Assembly: GCA_012976225.1 (NCBI GenBank)
Contig: JAAVVG010000020.1
Location: 496,001-560,000, forward strand
Length of the DNA stretch: 64,000 bases
Source: Golubevia sp. BC0850
Taxonomy: Eukaryota > Basidiomycota > Exobasidiomycetes > Golubeviales > Golubeviaceae
Direction: 5' to 3'
In this document: piece by piece, positions 23,556 to 36,050 of the stretch
Layout: every line of letters begins with the position of its first letter
Position numbering within the stretch: the first letter of the stretch is position 1
Notes under the pieces: generated by a model
Told to the model about the DNA's origin: nothing
Database searches by the model: none
What the model saw: only the letters and a program-made list of their open reading frames with translations
Position numbers and translations under genes: made by a program

Positions 23556-25152
23556 TTAAACCGAGGCTAGAGGAGTTGGTTCCTTGAATTCACCGCTCTT
23601 GACCTTGGCTCCCTTATCTTCAGATCCGACGTTGGCAGCTCCACCGTGGAGTTCGTATAGCTTAGAAACATCGAACTTAGGTCTGGAAAGAGAGGAGAGG
23701 TGCGGGAGTGAGAGGTGTTAGACCGTGGTGAGTTGAGCTGGCTAGACTTTCAACTTCTAGGTTGTCTTCTCTTCCCACTTCCACGGCCGATTGACTGGGT
23801 CTTTGAGAGAATCTCGACTGGATTCTACTCTAGAGTCTTTTCCTCCATCTCAGTTTGCCCTTCCGTCATCAAACGTGTCGACATGACCATGGTACACCTC
23901 TCAATCCAAACCTTGTGTCCTGTCCCATCAAACTCACCTCTTAAGAACCTTAACCTTCCTAACATAAACATCCTTAAGAGGGTAAATTCCCTGACAAGCC
24001 TTCTCAATTTCACGTCCCATAACTTCTGGAATCAATTTAGCAACCAATTCCTTAAGGTCACAAGAAGTAGATTCTCTATTAACGATTTCAAACATTTTTT
24101 GGCGAATGGCTCTAATCTGAGAAGATTTAGCATAAGTAGTCTTTGAGACTTGGTTTGATCTTCTTCTAGTGAAACCAATTACGAAGACTCTTAGAAGGTA
24201 ACCATCAGTGGTTTTGACGTCTTGATGACATTCAATCAAAGATTGCCATTTACGAACCAAGGAACGGATCTTGTCTGAAGTGAAATCCATTCCGTAAAAG
24301 TTGGTAAGACAAGTACGTCCTGAAATCTCATCGATTCTTAAACGGAACTTTCTGAAAGATTGTTCATCGTCTTTGTTGAGGTCGGCTAGGGAAGCTTCTA
24401 GGATACGTCCCTTGAGGGCATCGTTGGCGTTCTCTGATTGAAGTGTTGGTGGGAAAGTGAACAGAAAGGTCAGTCAATTCGTTTCCTTGATGAAATAGAG
24501 GCAGTCCGACTTGTTGCTGTGCTTCGCTGTGGGTACTACCCAGTCCTCCAATCCAGACCTCCGAACTACCGCTCCCTCCCAAATCAACCTGATTCATCTC
24601 TGTCTTCACCATCATAACCACCAAATTCAACTCACTTAGACCTTGGGATCTGTTAACAAGAGTCTTTCCAACATTACGGTTCTCGAAGAAAGTTGGAGCC
24701 TTGATGTCGTACCAATCCTTTCTGGTGAATGGATCGACGGAGCGCTTCTTTTGACCTTTACCCTTAGAGAGTTTCTTATTTTTACCGACGGCTGCGTAAA
24801 AAAATGAATCAAGAGGAGTGATTGGAGGTTAGTTCTCTCTTCTTGACTTGTAGGGTGGTAGTGGTTTCGACTTTGATGACCTTGAGATTTGTCTTGCACT
24901 GAAATTGCTGAGAATTGATTCTTTAGAATGGTTGAATCAATTTGAATCTAATTGGAAGAGCAGAAGAATCGATTGAAGTAGAGGATGCATCTTGATTTTC
25001 ATGGTTTGAAGATTTTCTTCCTGCTCTGACTTCCCTCCTTCCATCGACTTTCCAACCAGCGTTCCGTTCGTTTTGAATTCTCTGGTCATTGAATTGTCGT
25101 ACTCCTCATTTTCCCTGTTCACTCAGAAGTTCATGAATCGACACTTACCCAT
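23556..25152 (-). CDS. RPS1: 40S ribosomal protein eS1
   Basis: Four exons (25152-25149, 24791-24636, 24433-23938, 23682-23556) give 260 residues, the usual eS1 length. The N terminus becomes [12 protein letters not shown] only if the first coding exon is the four bases ATGG, followed by a 357-base intron; this matches the family exactly. Further family text: [48 protein letters not shown], and the C-terminal tail. It is a structural protein of the small ribosomal subunit near the mRNA exit. The long first intron right after the start codon is typical of ribosomal protein genes, where it often carries regulatory sequence. Confidence 0.97.
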
Positions 25153-27130
25153 GGTTGCTTGCTGAGGAAGAAGAGAGGAGATTTCTCTACACTCACCTAG
25201 AGTACTCGACCGCCGAATCGACCAATTTCGCTCGCCGAGGTCCACGAGGCACGCAAGCATCACAAAGTCTAGGGAAGAGGAATCTCAATTTAATTTTATT
25301 TTGACTTTCAATTCTTTTCTGAAGAAAGTGATCGTCAATTATCTCACTCTATCCCTTTCGAGATTTAGAGAAGGGCAGAGCTGCTTCTTTGCCGCTCTCT
25401 TTCCTCATGTCCTTCTCTGAAGCGTGTCTGTCCCCTGTTCTCTTCACTACAAGACCATCTTTGCGGTGGAGAGTGGATAGAAAGATCGAAAGCATCAGAA
25501 GGTTACTCACTAGAATACTTGAAAGAGGTCCGAAGGCAGGAATCAGCGATTCAGAAAGAGGCGGGAAAAGGGAGGGCATAGAAGTGGATACGCAGATCAG
25601 TTCAAGTCTGCAGCTTTTTCCTAGACTTGACAAACAGAGCCGGATCAATTTGGAGAGCATCAAGTGGAAGTTCGATCATCTCTGCCCATTTGACCAGACG
25701 GCTTGGTGGAAGTAGGTTCAGAGTAGTTTCATCTGGAACTGTTACTTTCGCGAGCCACCTGATTCCTGATTCCGCGACTATATGATTCATAGTTACTGAA
25801 GAAGAGAGACGAGGGGAAAAGTGAGAGGAAGAGAGTACAAAGAGAGAAGATCAGGGGTTGGGGACTCGTCTACCAAGTTTTCAAGCGACTCATTTCGCGA
25901 GTCAGGTCTCGATATTTCTGTTCGACACCAGGAAAGCTTCGAAAACTCAAGAAACTGATCAAGAGGGAACTTCTGAACTTCACTTGAACTTCCTCTCCTT
26001 GGCCTCTAACACAACGAGAGGCGATTTTCCATAGGAACCCTAAATCGCACCAAATCTCTGACTGAGTCTTGACCCCTCGACAGTTAACAACAAAGGTCAA
26101 GCAGATCTTAAGGTCACATAGTTCAGAATTTATTACCTGCAAACCCTTCTCATTAACGGTGGCTTCGAAGGGGACGTTGCCGCTATCCGCAAGGAGTTGT
26201 CATCGGATTTTCCATTGTTGGAACAAGGCTCGCTCTGGCACTCGAATCATGTACAGCGGAGTAATAGATCATCTTACTTTCACCAGATACGTGACTTCGA
26301 AGCATCCTCTCCAAACAGTTCCAGGAAAGTCCAAAGAATCAGCGTCTGGTTCAAGAACAAACAACAGAGCAGCCCTTTCCCACTGGCCCCGCTTCTCTTC
26401 CAATACTTATCCCCCTTCTATTATGTCTAAGGGGTCTGAAAGGTACCAATGCGTTTTTCAGTTCATTGGAATGAACACGTTGTTGGCACTGGTGTCAACT
26501 CGCCGGACGTCAACACTTGGATTCAGCTGGTCTACGATTTCTCCTCCTGCCAGTGGAGACGATGTTCTAAGCTTCTATGGAGGTAGCGGTGAGTTTTGTA
26601 CCAGTGAGATCTGAGCTCATGATCGCTGGAGAGTTATTTGAGGAGAAGGAACAGAGAAGAGGGGTAAGGGCACGAGAAGTGGCAAATTTTCACTAGGTAG
26701 AAGACAAGACCGCGAGAGTAGGGTGGTTCTAGTTATGGAGACGAGCATGATGAGCATCTCTTTGATCGTTGGACTTTTATCTTTTCTTGGATTCGATTTG
26801 AGAAGACATAGGTGAGGATGTGATTCGAAAGAGGGCCTACGTTTGCAGAGAAAGTCGTGACATTCGGTGGAGTCAAACCTCCGGAAGGGCTTCGATTTTC
26901 CATGAGTCTCGTTCACAAATTCTACCCATAAGTTTCAATTTTTCAAATTCCTTGCTTTTCTCATCGATCATTGATGAGAGGGCCAAGGTTCGGCGCTCCT
27001 TTCAATTGGCTCGGTGCTCGCGCTCGGTCTTTTGTCACTCCGCTATAGAAAGGCTTCTGTCAGAGATCTCGTTCCCTTTTTTCTCTTCCCATCCTTCTGT
27101 TCATTTTATCTCCTAGAAAACTTATATCTC
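25153..27130. other. Two kilobases with coding-like but unresolved fragments
   Basis: No gene model could be closed. Minus-strand fragments with protein-like text lie at 25790-25602 (ending KSRKKLQT), about 25663-25349 and 26142-25870 (ending REMSRLKTW). Plus-strand text lies at about 26122-26430 (LINGGFEGDVAAIRKEL...) and 26451-26591 (starting MRFSVHWNEHVV). None matches a family I recognise, frames change between pieces, and splice sites that would join them are weak. A decayed gene or a fast-evolving, lineage-restricted gene is possible. The RPS1 promoter must occupy the left end. Confidence 0.35.
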
Positions 27131-28888
27131 ATGACTGAAGAAATCCCAATCCCAATCGGAGGAGCTTTCACAGGAGCCACCCAATCCATTCTAGACTCCA
27201 GAAAGAAATCCGATTTGGATTCAGATCTAGGTTATTATCCTTCTGCCTTTGACGAAAGAACCACTTTCAAAAGAGGTATCTTGACAGTCGCAAAGGATAG
27301 AGTTCCAGCAGGTGGAAACAAGCCTCCACTTGCAACGGCAATAGAAAAAGGGGCTAAAACTTTGGAACAGAGAGAAGGTTTACCAAATGGAAAGGGACAG
27401 GGTTTCGGTCTTTATTACGAAGTTCATGGAAATGGTCCAATAAAATTGGTCTTTCTCATGGGCTTGGACAATAGTTGCTTTGGGTGAGTGGACATTGATG
27501 GCAAAGCGGCGGCTTTTCTTCGTTCGCAAGGAGAGGAGAGTTTATCTTGTTCAAGATTGCTTCATGTCTGATGTCCAAGAAACCATTTTTTTGTTTCTTG
27601 ACAAATCATTCTCTCATTCAATCATTCAGCTGGCTCCCTCAGGCGAGTGGTCTCTGAATCTCCTTCGTTCTTACTTCTTACTCCTTGTCCTTCGTCGCCT
27701 CTCAAAGACTCTGATCCTTCTCTCTTTTCTTTCTACCTTCCCTTTTATTTTCACCTCTTTTTCTCTCCTCTTAGGTCGAGTACTTCTGTCAAAACCCTTT
27801 GTACTCAGTTCTAGTCTTCGACAATCGAGGTTATGGGAACTCAGACACTCCATCAGGATTATACAAAACTTCTGAAATGGCCAAAGATGTTTTAGAACTT
27901 TTGCAACATCTCGGACCAGAGTGGTGTGGGAAGAGAAACTTGAATGTGGTTGGAGTCTCAATGGGTGGAATGATAGCTCTGGAATTTGCAAAATTGAAGC
28001 CTGAGATCATCGTTAGTTTGAACTTGATCAGTACCACTTCCGGTCTTGGTACAGGGGAGAAAAGCGTTTTAGGCAGCTTACCACCGGTTAGTATTCAATA
28101 TTCGGAATAACAAAGCGGAGATCCTGTGGATCCTTTCTGACTTCCACCCATCCTTTACACGAACTCTCTTCTTGCTTCTCTACTACGATCGTCTTTTGCG
28201 AAACCAAGATTTTTGGAGTCACAAGCATCTTTAGGATCTTAGCTGGTAGATTGCTAAAAACGGATTCAGATGATTATGGAATTCAAAGAGTTTGTGAAGT
28301 TCTATTCCCAAGACCTTGGTTGGAGGCAGAAAGCAAGGTCGAAGGATGTGAAGATAGAACGAATCAAGAAGTCATGCATGATGTGAGTAACTTTGGATCC
28401 TGGCTTTCTTAGATATTGGGTAGAGGAAAGATTTTACTTTATTTGTGTGCTTTTGCCTGTTCTTTAGAATTGGAAAACAAGCCAACCTTCTCTGTCTCTG
28501 TCTCTCTCCATCTCCATCTCCATCTCTGTCCCTCCCCCTCTATCTCTCTCTCCAGATGTTCAAATTCCGTCTCTCATTTACAAGACCTCCAACTCCTCAA
28601 GGAGCTATCCTTCAATTAGCAGCAGCCACAACACATCGAGTTTCAGATGACCAACTCAAAGAAATGGATGAAAAAATCCCAAAGATTCTTGTCATTACTG
28701 GAGATGACGATAGTTTAGTCAAACCTGGCAACTCTAAACATCTTGCAGATCAAATGAGAAGAGCTGAATTCTCTCTTTTCCCTGGTGCTGGTCATGCTAT
28801 CTATGTCCAATTCCCGGACGAATTGAACAGCGTTTTGGGCAGAAGCTTTAAAGAAGGTGGCGAAATTGTCGAGAAAGGTGGCTGGTAG
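27131..28888 (+). CDS. Alpha/beta-hydrolase fold protein
   Basis: Five exons (27131-27483, 27630-27642, 27775-28086, 28209-28382, 28556-28888) give 394 residues. The fold is seen in order: strand and oxyanion region LVFLMGLDNSCFGWLPQ, FDNRGYGNSDTP, the nucleophile elbow GVSMGGM with the catalytic serine, the acid near ITGDDDSLVKP and the histidine in GAGHAIY. It should hydrolyse an ester or related bond; the substrate is unknown, and the lack of a signal peptide suggests an intracellular site. Exon 2 is 13 bases (the bases encoding WLPQ plus one) and is followed by a GC-AG intron (CAG then GCGAGT). Both are needed to keep the frame and the family text. The exon 4 acceptor is AAG, which is weaker than the others. 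Confidence 0.88.
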
Positions 28889-29409
28889 AAAGGAAAGATG
28901 GAAGTCGAGAAGAAGAGGAGAGGAGAAAACTTCTCGAACACAACCGTGTAGTCAATACATTGTTTGTCTTGATGAACCTTGGATGGAAAAGAGAAACGGA
29001 AAGTCTTGAATCATTGGTCGTTTACTTTGTCTCTTAAATGTAAAATGCCCATCCACGTTGTTCTTCTACGTAATGTTTCAAATTTACCTTTTATGATCGC
29101 ATCTTCTCGAGATTGATTGTAGTGACTGTCGAGTCTTCTTGCCTCTATCTTTGAAGATTCTGGGATGGTAGAGTCGGAGCGATAGAATGTACGCGTTAGC
29201 ATTTAGAATCCTTCGACCTTCTTCCTACTCACTCTTTCCCTTCAAACTCTCCCTTGTCAAAATCTCTCTCTCTTTCGATCAAAATCTAACCTGATCCTGA
29301 TTCCATCCATCTTTTTGGAAAGTCTCCCTCAATCAATGACCGTGTCACCATCTCCAAGCGTTTCTTCGACTCGAGCTCAACTTTCATCTCTTCAATACCC
29401 ACACTTGAG
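28889..29409. other. Region upstream of the small unrecognised gene
   Basis: The frame of the next entry stays open without an ATG back to 29290, with text such as SINDRVTISKRFFDSSS. An ATG at 29188 opens a short frame resembling a mitochondrial presequence (MYALAFRILRPSSYSLFPF) that could be an upstream exon, but the junction needed (GTCAAA donor, AAAG acceptor) is poor. Confidence 0.3.
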
Positions 29410-29864
29410 ATGTTTCAGGCTCTGACTGAGGATTCGTTCTTTGTGACTGGGAGATGCTGGATGATTAAGAGACTTGCCAAATCAGATTCATGGCAGAATA
29501 CAAGATTCGAAAAAGTTGGAAGTCGTTCCTTCCGACTCACTTCAAGAGTCCAGGTCAAGTCTCCGCACTTCTTCTTCTTCTTCTTCTTTTATCAAGTGGA
29601 TGTGAAACTATACAGCGCCCTCAACACTTCAAGAAGGTGATGAAGGGGAACCTTCAATCCAATGACTTCTCTGTGGTCTGGAATGGACAGATCTTCTCTC
29701 TAAGCATCGGTGAGTTGCCTCGACGTAACATAGCAAAAAGAAGGGAGACGAGAGGTCCTGTACACTTGTGTTGCTGTTCTTTGACAAGACTCGATTCGAT
29801 AGGAAGTAAAAGGATTCTTCGCCACCTCTGTTCCAAGCTCGAGGTCACCGACATTTTTCTATAG
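29410..29864 (+). CDS. Unrecognised small spliced gene, 5' end uncertain
   Basis: Three exons join with correct phase: up to 29553, 29616-29709 and 29803-29864, with donors GTCAAG and GTGAGT and acceptors ACAG and ATAG. The product from the ATG at 29410 would be 99 residues, containing MFQALTEDSFFVTG, a middle part ending NDFSVVWNGQIFSLSIG, and the C terminus EVTDIFL. The frame is open for another 120 bases upstream, so the true start may lie in an earlier exon. I recognise no family, signal peptide or membrane helix. The alternating polar/hydrophobic pattern suggests a small beta-rich domain; this is inference only. Confidence 0.4.
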
Positions 29865-30222
29865 CTTAATGTTTTCGAAAGAGAAACACTGTGCTTGAAG
29901 ACATGGGGTTGGTGAGAGCTCGGGGCTTAAAAGGAAAGAACGCGAACAGTGAACTGAGATAGATGATAAGAGCTCTGTCATGTATTGAAAGGGAACGCGG
30001 CAAAGACATCAGAAAGGGTTGGGGCGAGGAACTTGGAAATGGAAGCAAGAGAATGATTCGGTAGTCGATCGATGCGAGTACTGAAAAGGTAATATATCTA
30101 GATTAAGAATGAGAAGAAGAAAGTTAATGGGGAAAGGAGAATTCAATTGAGTGGAAGATGTGACGCAATAGAAGCTGACAGATGGCCAGACTGGTAATTT
30201 TGGGGTTGGATAGGCGTCGAAG

Positions 30223-33200
30223 TTAGGCTTCCTGGACTTCTTTAACCTTGTTGAGAAGCTTGGTCTTCGGCGGGACGATACCATCTCCTTGGATCGTCTC
30301 TGCGAGAGATTCGACCTTGTCTTGCTCGAGACCCGACCCGACGAGAATGACTGAGAAAGATGGGACGGAAGGAAGAGGCGACAGATTTAGTTTCAAAAGG
30401 TTCGGGAGGGTCCTTCACTTCTCGGAAACAAGTCTAAGATACTCACTAGCCATGAACTTGTACGCCTGAGGAACATCGATCGAGACGTCGTCGAGGAACT
30501 CGACCTGGTCTTTGAGACCTTCCGAAAGAGCGGCATCTTCGATGAGGCTCTGCTTTCGCATCTCACCGAGAAGATCGGCAACGTCTTGAATGTCGCTCTC
30601 TTTCTTGTTGAGGGCTTCGCCAACAATGGCGGCGATGAACTCCGCTCGTCGGTTGATAGGTAGAGCCTGAAGACGAGAGACGAAGGGGAAAAGAAGAGTC
30701 AGACTTCGGGTTTGATCATCAGGATTTCGTCAAGCTCGATTTGTTACTCACCTCGATAGCCAACGACGCTTCCTTGACGTCTCGGAGCTCGAAGTACTCT
30801 TTGACATCGTTACCAATCTTTCTCTTCGCTTCCTCGTCACTGAGGTCCGCAGGAGCTTCTGTTTCAGCTTCGTCCTCGTCCTCATCTTCGTCCTCATCCT
30901 CTCCTTCGCCTTCCTCTTTCCCCTCTCCATCTTCCTGACCTTCTTCTCCGTCAGCTCGCAGAGGTATCGTCCTTGGAGCGAGGTTGAGCTTGGGCCTCTG
31001 AGACTCAGCAGGAGCAGCGTCAGCCTCATCTCCCTTTCCGAGAAGGTGGAACATGTTAGTAGTAGAGTTGGTCCTAGTTGGTGGGTTACTTCCATCTTCA
31101 GAACCTCCCTTAGCAGTCTTCTTGTTGAAAACGCTGGTGTGGTTGAAGTTGAGCGGTCGTCCAGAACCGGATCTCTCGATCTTTCCGAATCCAGAGAGAT
31201 CTCCAACCTTCGTCGGTCTTGGAGGAGGAGCAGCTCCACCGACAGTGGTGAATCCATCGGCTGATGGAGCACCAAACTCTCGCTGCTGACCTCTCCTCGA
31301 TCCACCTCTCGACATGGGACCTCCACGTCCACCTCCTTGAGCACGATTGTAAGCCTCGGCTTCTTGCTGTTGCTTGGCTTTGGCAGCCTCTGCGTGAATC
31401 TGAGAGATCGTCTTGGGGTCGGTGTTGGCGTGTCGAGGAACCCATTTCCTATTCCTGAGTTCGATGACTTCCTACTCGAGCGAAGAGATGAGAGGGAAAC
31501 AGTAACGGAAGAGAAAAGAAGGTGTAAGAAATTTCGAAGTCTAAGAATCAGGCCCAGCAAGGACGAACCACGAAAGGGATACTCACAAGAAGCATGAATC
31601 TCATTCTTGAATTGATAGCAGGACTATCCGCCGTCTCGCGCATCCTCTTGAAGTAGATATCCATGTGACCTTCAGCTCTAGCAGTGTCTAGAGGCTTTCC
31701 AACAGTAGTTAGAAGCTTACAAAGCGACTCGATCTCTTCCTCCTCAGGATCAGAAGCGTTCGACAGAAGCTTCTTGATACAACCATGCATGATTCTTTCG
31801 GTAAGCATCTGCAATTTGAAGAGCTCTCCGATGAATCGGATGAGACCGAGACCTCTTCTCTTAGCCTTTTGAACCAAGTAGTATTCGTCTGAGAGAAGTT
31901 CAGCTTCCTTCTCTTCTCCTTTCTTCTCTCCCCTCTCTTCAGCCTCCTTGGCTTCAGCTTCAGCCTTGTCGTTACTCTCCTTCTTGGCCTTGTCCTCTTG
32001 CTCCTTGTCTTTAGCAGCAGCAGCCAAAGCCTCAGTCTCTCCCCAACCTCTTTCGAAATCTTCTTGACAACGAGAGAGAAGGTACTTTCGGAAGAGAGAA
32101 CCTCCTACGACTGGATTTCCATCAGCTCCAATCAGAGATTCATCCTTGACTTCAGGACTGACTTTGTGAAGAAGTTTCTGAGAAAGACGAGCGTACATCT
32201 CGGACCAAGCCGCCTCGTCGGTTGCTTTCTCGAAGACGAGAGCGATAACTTGACGAAGAGTTCTTCCATCGGTCTCTTGGACACTCTTGTTGGCCCATTC
32301 TAAAATCTGGTCAGAGATAGAGTCGAATCGTTCCACTGTGAGCTTGTTGAGCAGAGCCTTGACCTTACGTTGGACCATCTCCGGAGAGTTCTCCTTGACA
32401 CCTCCACGAGATCCTTGAGCAGCTTGAGGCTGCCATCTGTTCTCGGAGTTGGCGAGAGGAGCGACTTGATCCAAAGGAATGGTTGGACCTCCCTTCTCTG
32501 GAGGGTTGACGTGTCCTCTTCCTCCTCCATTGTCGTTGATGTTGCGCTGCTTGCCTCTTCCAGACTTGGTTCTTCCTCCAGCTGGGGCACCGCTGCCCAT
32601 CATCTCTCTAGATGGAACCGAGTTGGAGCCACTTCCACCTCTAGAAAGGGGCTGAGATCGAGCACCAGCATTGAAAGAGCCCATAGGTCCAGAGAAAGCC
32701 ATTCCTCCAGCTCCACTGGCTCTGGCGAACCTTTCCTCGCTCGTCTTTCCTGGAGCTCCGAAGGCAGCTCCTTTCCCTCCGAATGCTGATCCTCCACCAG
32801 CTCCACCCATGATTCCGAGACCAGTCGAAGCTGACCTTCCAGAAGCTGGAGGAGCCATACCACCAGATCGACGAGCACCTGACCTAGATCCTAGAGCTTG
32901 ACCACCTTCCATACCCAACTGGGAGAGAGGTGGCAGAGCTTGAGGAGCTTCCTTGTAGACTCCCATGAATTGAAGTAAGAAGTCGCGATCGTACTTGAAC
33001 TTTCCTGGCTCTGCGTTCTCGTTGAGACCTGGCTTGGGAGAGTTGATCTTGGAAGGGTAGGCGACGCTGTTGATGTTTTCGATGAATTTGGCAGAGTTGA
33101 GAGAGGTAGAAGCTGCTGACATTGGAGAGTCGTTGAGAGCCTTCTGGGCACTGGCGGTGTCCAGCTGCTCTGGTACCGGTCGCTTTCGCTTCTCGAGAGC

Positions 33201-36050
33201 TTCGGTACTGAGCTTGATGCTTCCACCGCTTGCACTGGCAGGGATGGAGCTCATCGGCCTGGCTGGGAGACCGGCGAAGCCTGGAGTACCACCTGGAGTT
33301 CTTGGAGTCGATGGAACGGGAGTTCGAGGAGGTCCTTCCATTGGAGTAGAAGGGACGGAGGAGGCCTCTCTAGCCATTCGCTCGACGTCAGCAGCAGAGC
33401 CTCGGAATTGGCTGGCTGGTGATTGAGGAGGAGCTGAAGCTTTGGCAGTGTCGATTGGTTGAAGCTTTGACTTTGATTCTTCAGATTTGGTCTTCTCTGA
33501 CTCGCCTTCAGCTTCTGAAGTTGCGGCGGCGGCGGCAGCGGCAGCGGCAGCAGCTTCTTCCTCAGCCTTCTTCTTGTCAGCAGCTTCTTTCTCCGCCTTT
33601 GCTTTCTCTTCGGTTTCCTTTCTCTCCTTCTCCTTGAGTTCCGCTTCCTCCTTCTCCTTGGCTTCCTTAGCCTCCTTCTCCTTTCTTTCCTCCTCTACTT
33701 TCTGTTTCCTCTCTTTCTCGGCTTTCTCCTCAGCAGCCTTCTTTTCAGCAGCTGCAGTCTCCTGTTGCTTCTTCGCCGCTTCTGCTTTCTCTTTCTCCTC
33801 CTTCAGCGTCTTCTCTGCGTCAGCAGTAGCCGCTGCTCCCTTCGCCAGCTTGGCCTTCTCAGCAGCTTCCTTGATACGCTGCATGAAGTTCTCTTGGACT
33901 CCACTCTTGCTCTTTTCTCCAGCAGCCTGAACAGCTGCGTCATCGACAGAGGCAGCGGCCGAAGAAGAAGAATCGGTAGCAGCAGCAGAGGCTAGAGCTG
34001 GAGAATCGACCTTCTTGGTAACAGCGGGACTGCTGACGGCGCTCTTGGAGGCCTCGGTAGGAGTTGAGACCTTTGGAGCTACGATGTCCTTCTGAGTGTC
34101 TGGGTTGACAATCCTGATAGCGCTGCTAGCTCTTTTCGATGGCTCAAACTTGGCTGCAGCAGGGCTCATGGAACCGAAAGAGGGAGTGTGTTGATGAGAA
34201 GGAGTGAAAGAAGAGGGTCTTCCAGGAGTAGTTGGCTGACCCATTCCGAGCTGTTGAGGAGATCCGACTGCGCTAGTGGAGGTGCTTGGAGTGTGGTTGA
34301 GATGAGCTCCAGGTCGGGCAGCTGGAGAGAAAGCTGGAGGTGGAGACGAGATTGAAGAAGAAGGTCCTGAAGGAGTCATGCCGGCACCCATTGGGGAAGC
34401 TGGAACGTTGGCGTGATGCGGCGATCGAGGAGTTCCGTTTCCCATGTCTGCTCCATAGTTCTGAGCTGGCTGCCACTGTTGAGGATGTTGAGGATTGTAC
34501 CCATAGGTGGTGGTGGTGGTGTTGTTGTTGTACATCGACTGGTAGTACTGCTGCTGCTGCTGCTGGAAAAGAAGGGGGAGGAGGGTAGTGAGGTTCAGGT
34601 TGAGTCAGCAAAGAAAGCGAGGCGAGAGTCGAAAAGACCAAGGAAAAGCTTTGGGCTTGATGCTCACCATTGGCTGACCATTAGGTCCAGGTCCCTGCCA
34701 CTGAGGAAGAGGACTTCCCATCTGGTGCATCTGCTGCATGCCAGCGTTTGGCATGTGAGGCGACCTAGGCTGATTCTGGTGATGAGAGTAGTTTCCACTC
34801 GGAGCTCTCTGACCCTGACCAGGATGAGACTGAGAAGGGGATCTCATCGATTGGAACTCTCTAGCTCCAGCATGCGGCTGTTGAGGTCTGAGGTTGGAAG
34901 GAGTGTTCCTCTGAGCGTTGTTGTTCTGAGAAGGCGTGAATGAATGAGAAGCAGTGGCTTGCTGTGAAGGAGCGCTTGAAGTTGAAGTCTGATTCGTCGT
35001 AGCAGGAGAAGCTGTAGAAGAGGCATTCGAAACTTGAGGAGTGCTGGTCGCGCTTGGAGGATTTGAAGCGCTAGTAGAAGTCGTCGAAGCTGCTGCTGCT
35101 GCTCCACTCGTAGATCCAGCTCCACCCTTTTGGAAAAGCTTCTGGAAGTCCAAAGCAGACTTCTTTTCAGGAGCAACACCGCTTGGAGTGGTCTTCTCAG
35201 TAGCGCTCGCCGCTGATGGCTTGGCTTCCTCTCCCTTTCCAGCGAATCCACCCACCACCTTCTCCTTTGGCTCGCTTCCTGCGGCTGGGACAGACCCGAA
35301 CGTCGTCGGTGTCTCCCCGATCTTGGGTTGTGTAGCTGGAGAAGAAGACAGAGTAGCATTCTGATCTTGGACTGATCCAAAGTTGATGGCTGCAGCTGGA
35401 GAAGGGAAGAGGAGGAGAGTCGTGGCGCAGCGGGAGGAAGAAAGGAGGATGAGTAACATGACTTCCATCGAGACTCTTCCAGCGCCAAGCAATAAGAGGT
35501 TGAAGAACTTGATCTATTTCCCTCATTCTAACCTTCTCTTCACATTCAAGATCGGAGATAGTCCTTCCACTCTACCTGCGCAACTGATGCCAGTCCTTCC
35601 TCTCTCACCAAGACACGTCCAGTCGAACTCACTTGGCTTTCCACTTGTTCCAGCTTTTGGGAGGTTCACAGCCGACTGTCTCCTAGCCTGACTTGCAGGA
35701 ACCGCGTTAGAGGTACCATTGACTGCTGGAGCTTTGGAAGCTGGGTTGAGATTGCTGGAGGTGGAAGGAAGTGAAGATTTGGAGTTATTGGCATTTCCAG
35801 CTACGATCGAGGCTGCAGTTCGAGGAGCAGCAGCTTCTGTAGATTTTCCATTTGACTTTGAATCCGTTGTTGTTGCAGGAGCTGAAGGAGTTACTGGAGT
35901 TGAGGTTCCACTGAGGTTTGGAGAAGTGGACTGACTTGTCGGATTAGAGTTAGTTGAGACTCTCTTTGCAGCAGCGGCTGCGTAATTGAAAACTGGAGCT
36001 GCAGTTGAAGTTGGCTGTTTAGATGAATCAGCAGTTGGAGCTTTTGACAT
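30223..36050 (-). CDS. TIF4631: Translation initiation factor eIF4G
   Basis: Six exons (36050-35633, 35395-34668, 34562-31587, 31471-30752, 30666-30447, 30350-30223) give 1729 residues. eIF4G is the scaffold that joins cap-binding eIF4E, helicase eIF4A and poly(A)-binding protein for mRNA recruitment in the cytoplasm. The N-terminal 900 residues are Ser/Pro/Gln/Ala-rich and then a long Lys/Glu/Ala coiled-coil-like stretch. An eIF4E-binding motif of the form Tyr-x4-Leu-hydrophobic (YDRDFLL) lies near residue 905. The MIF4G domain begins near 1110 (MVQRKVKALLNKLT) and runs to about 1374, with a charged insertion. A C-terminal MA3-type domain starts near 1584 (LSDEEAKRKIGNDVKEYF). Exon 2 has two acceptors six bases apart (CTCCAG and CTGCAG) that would add or drop two residues. 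Confidence 0.95.

Noticed and set aside
26290-26380. Homeodomain-like text (RISVWFKNKQ) suggesting a mating-type HD gene
   Set aside because: Only the third-helix-like string matches; the spacing to upstream helix residues is wrong and no paired divergent HD gene is present.
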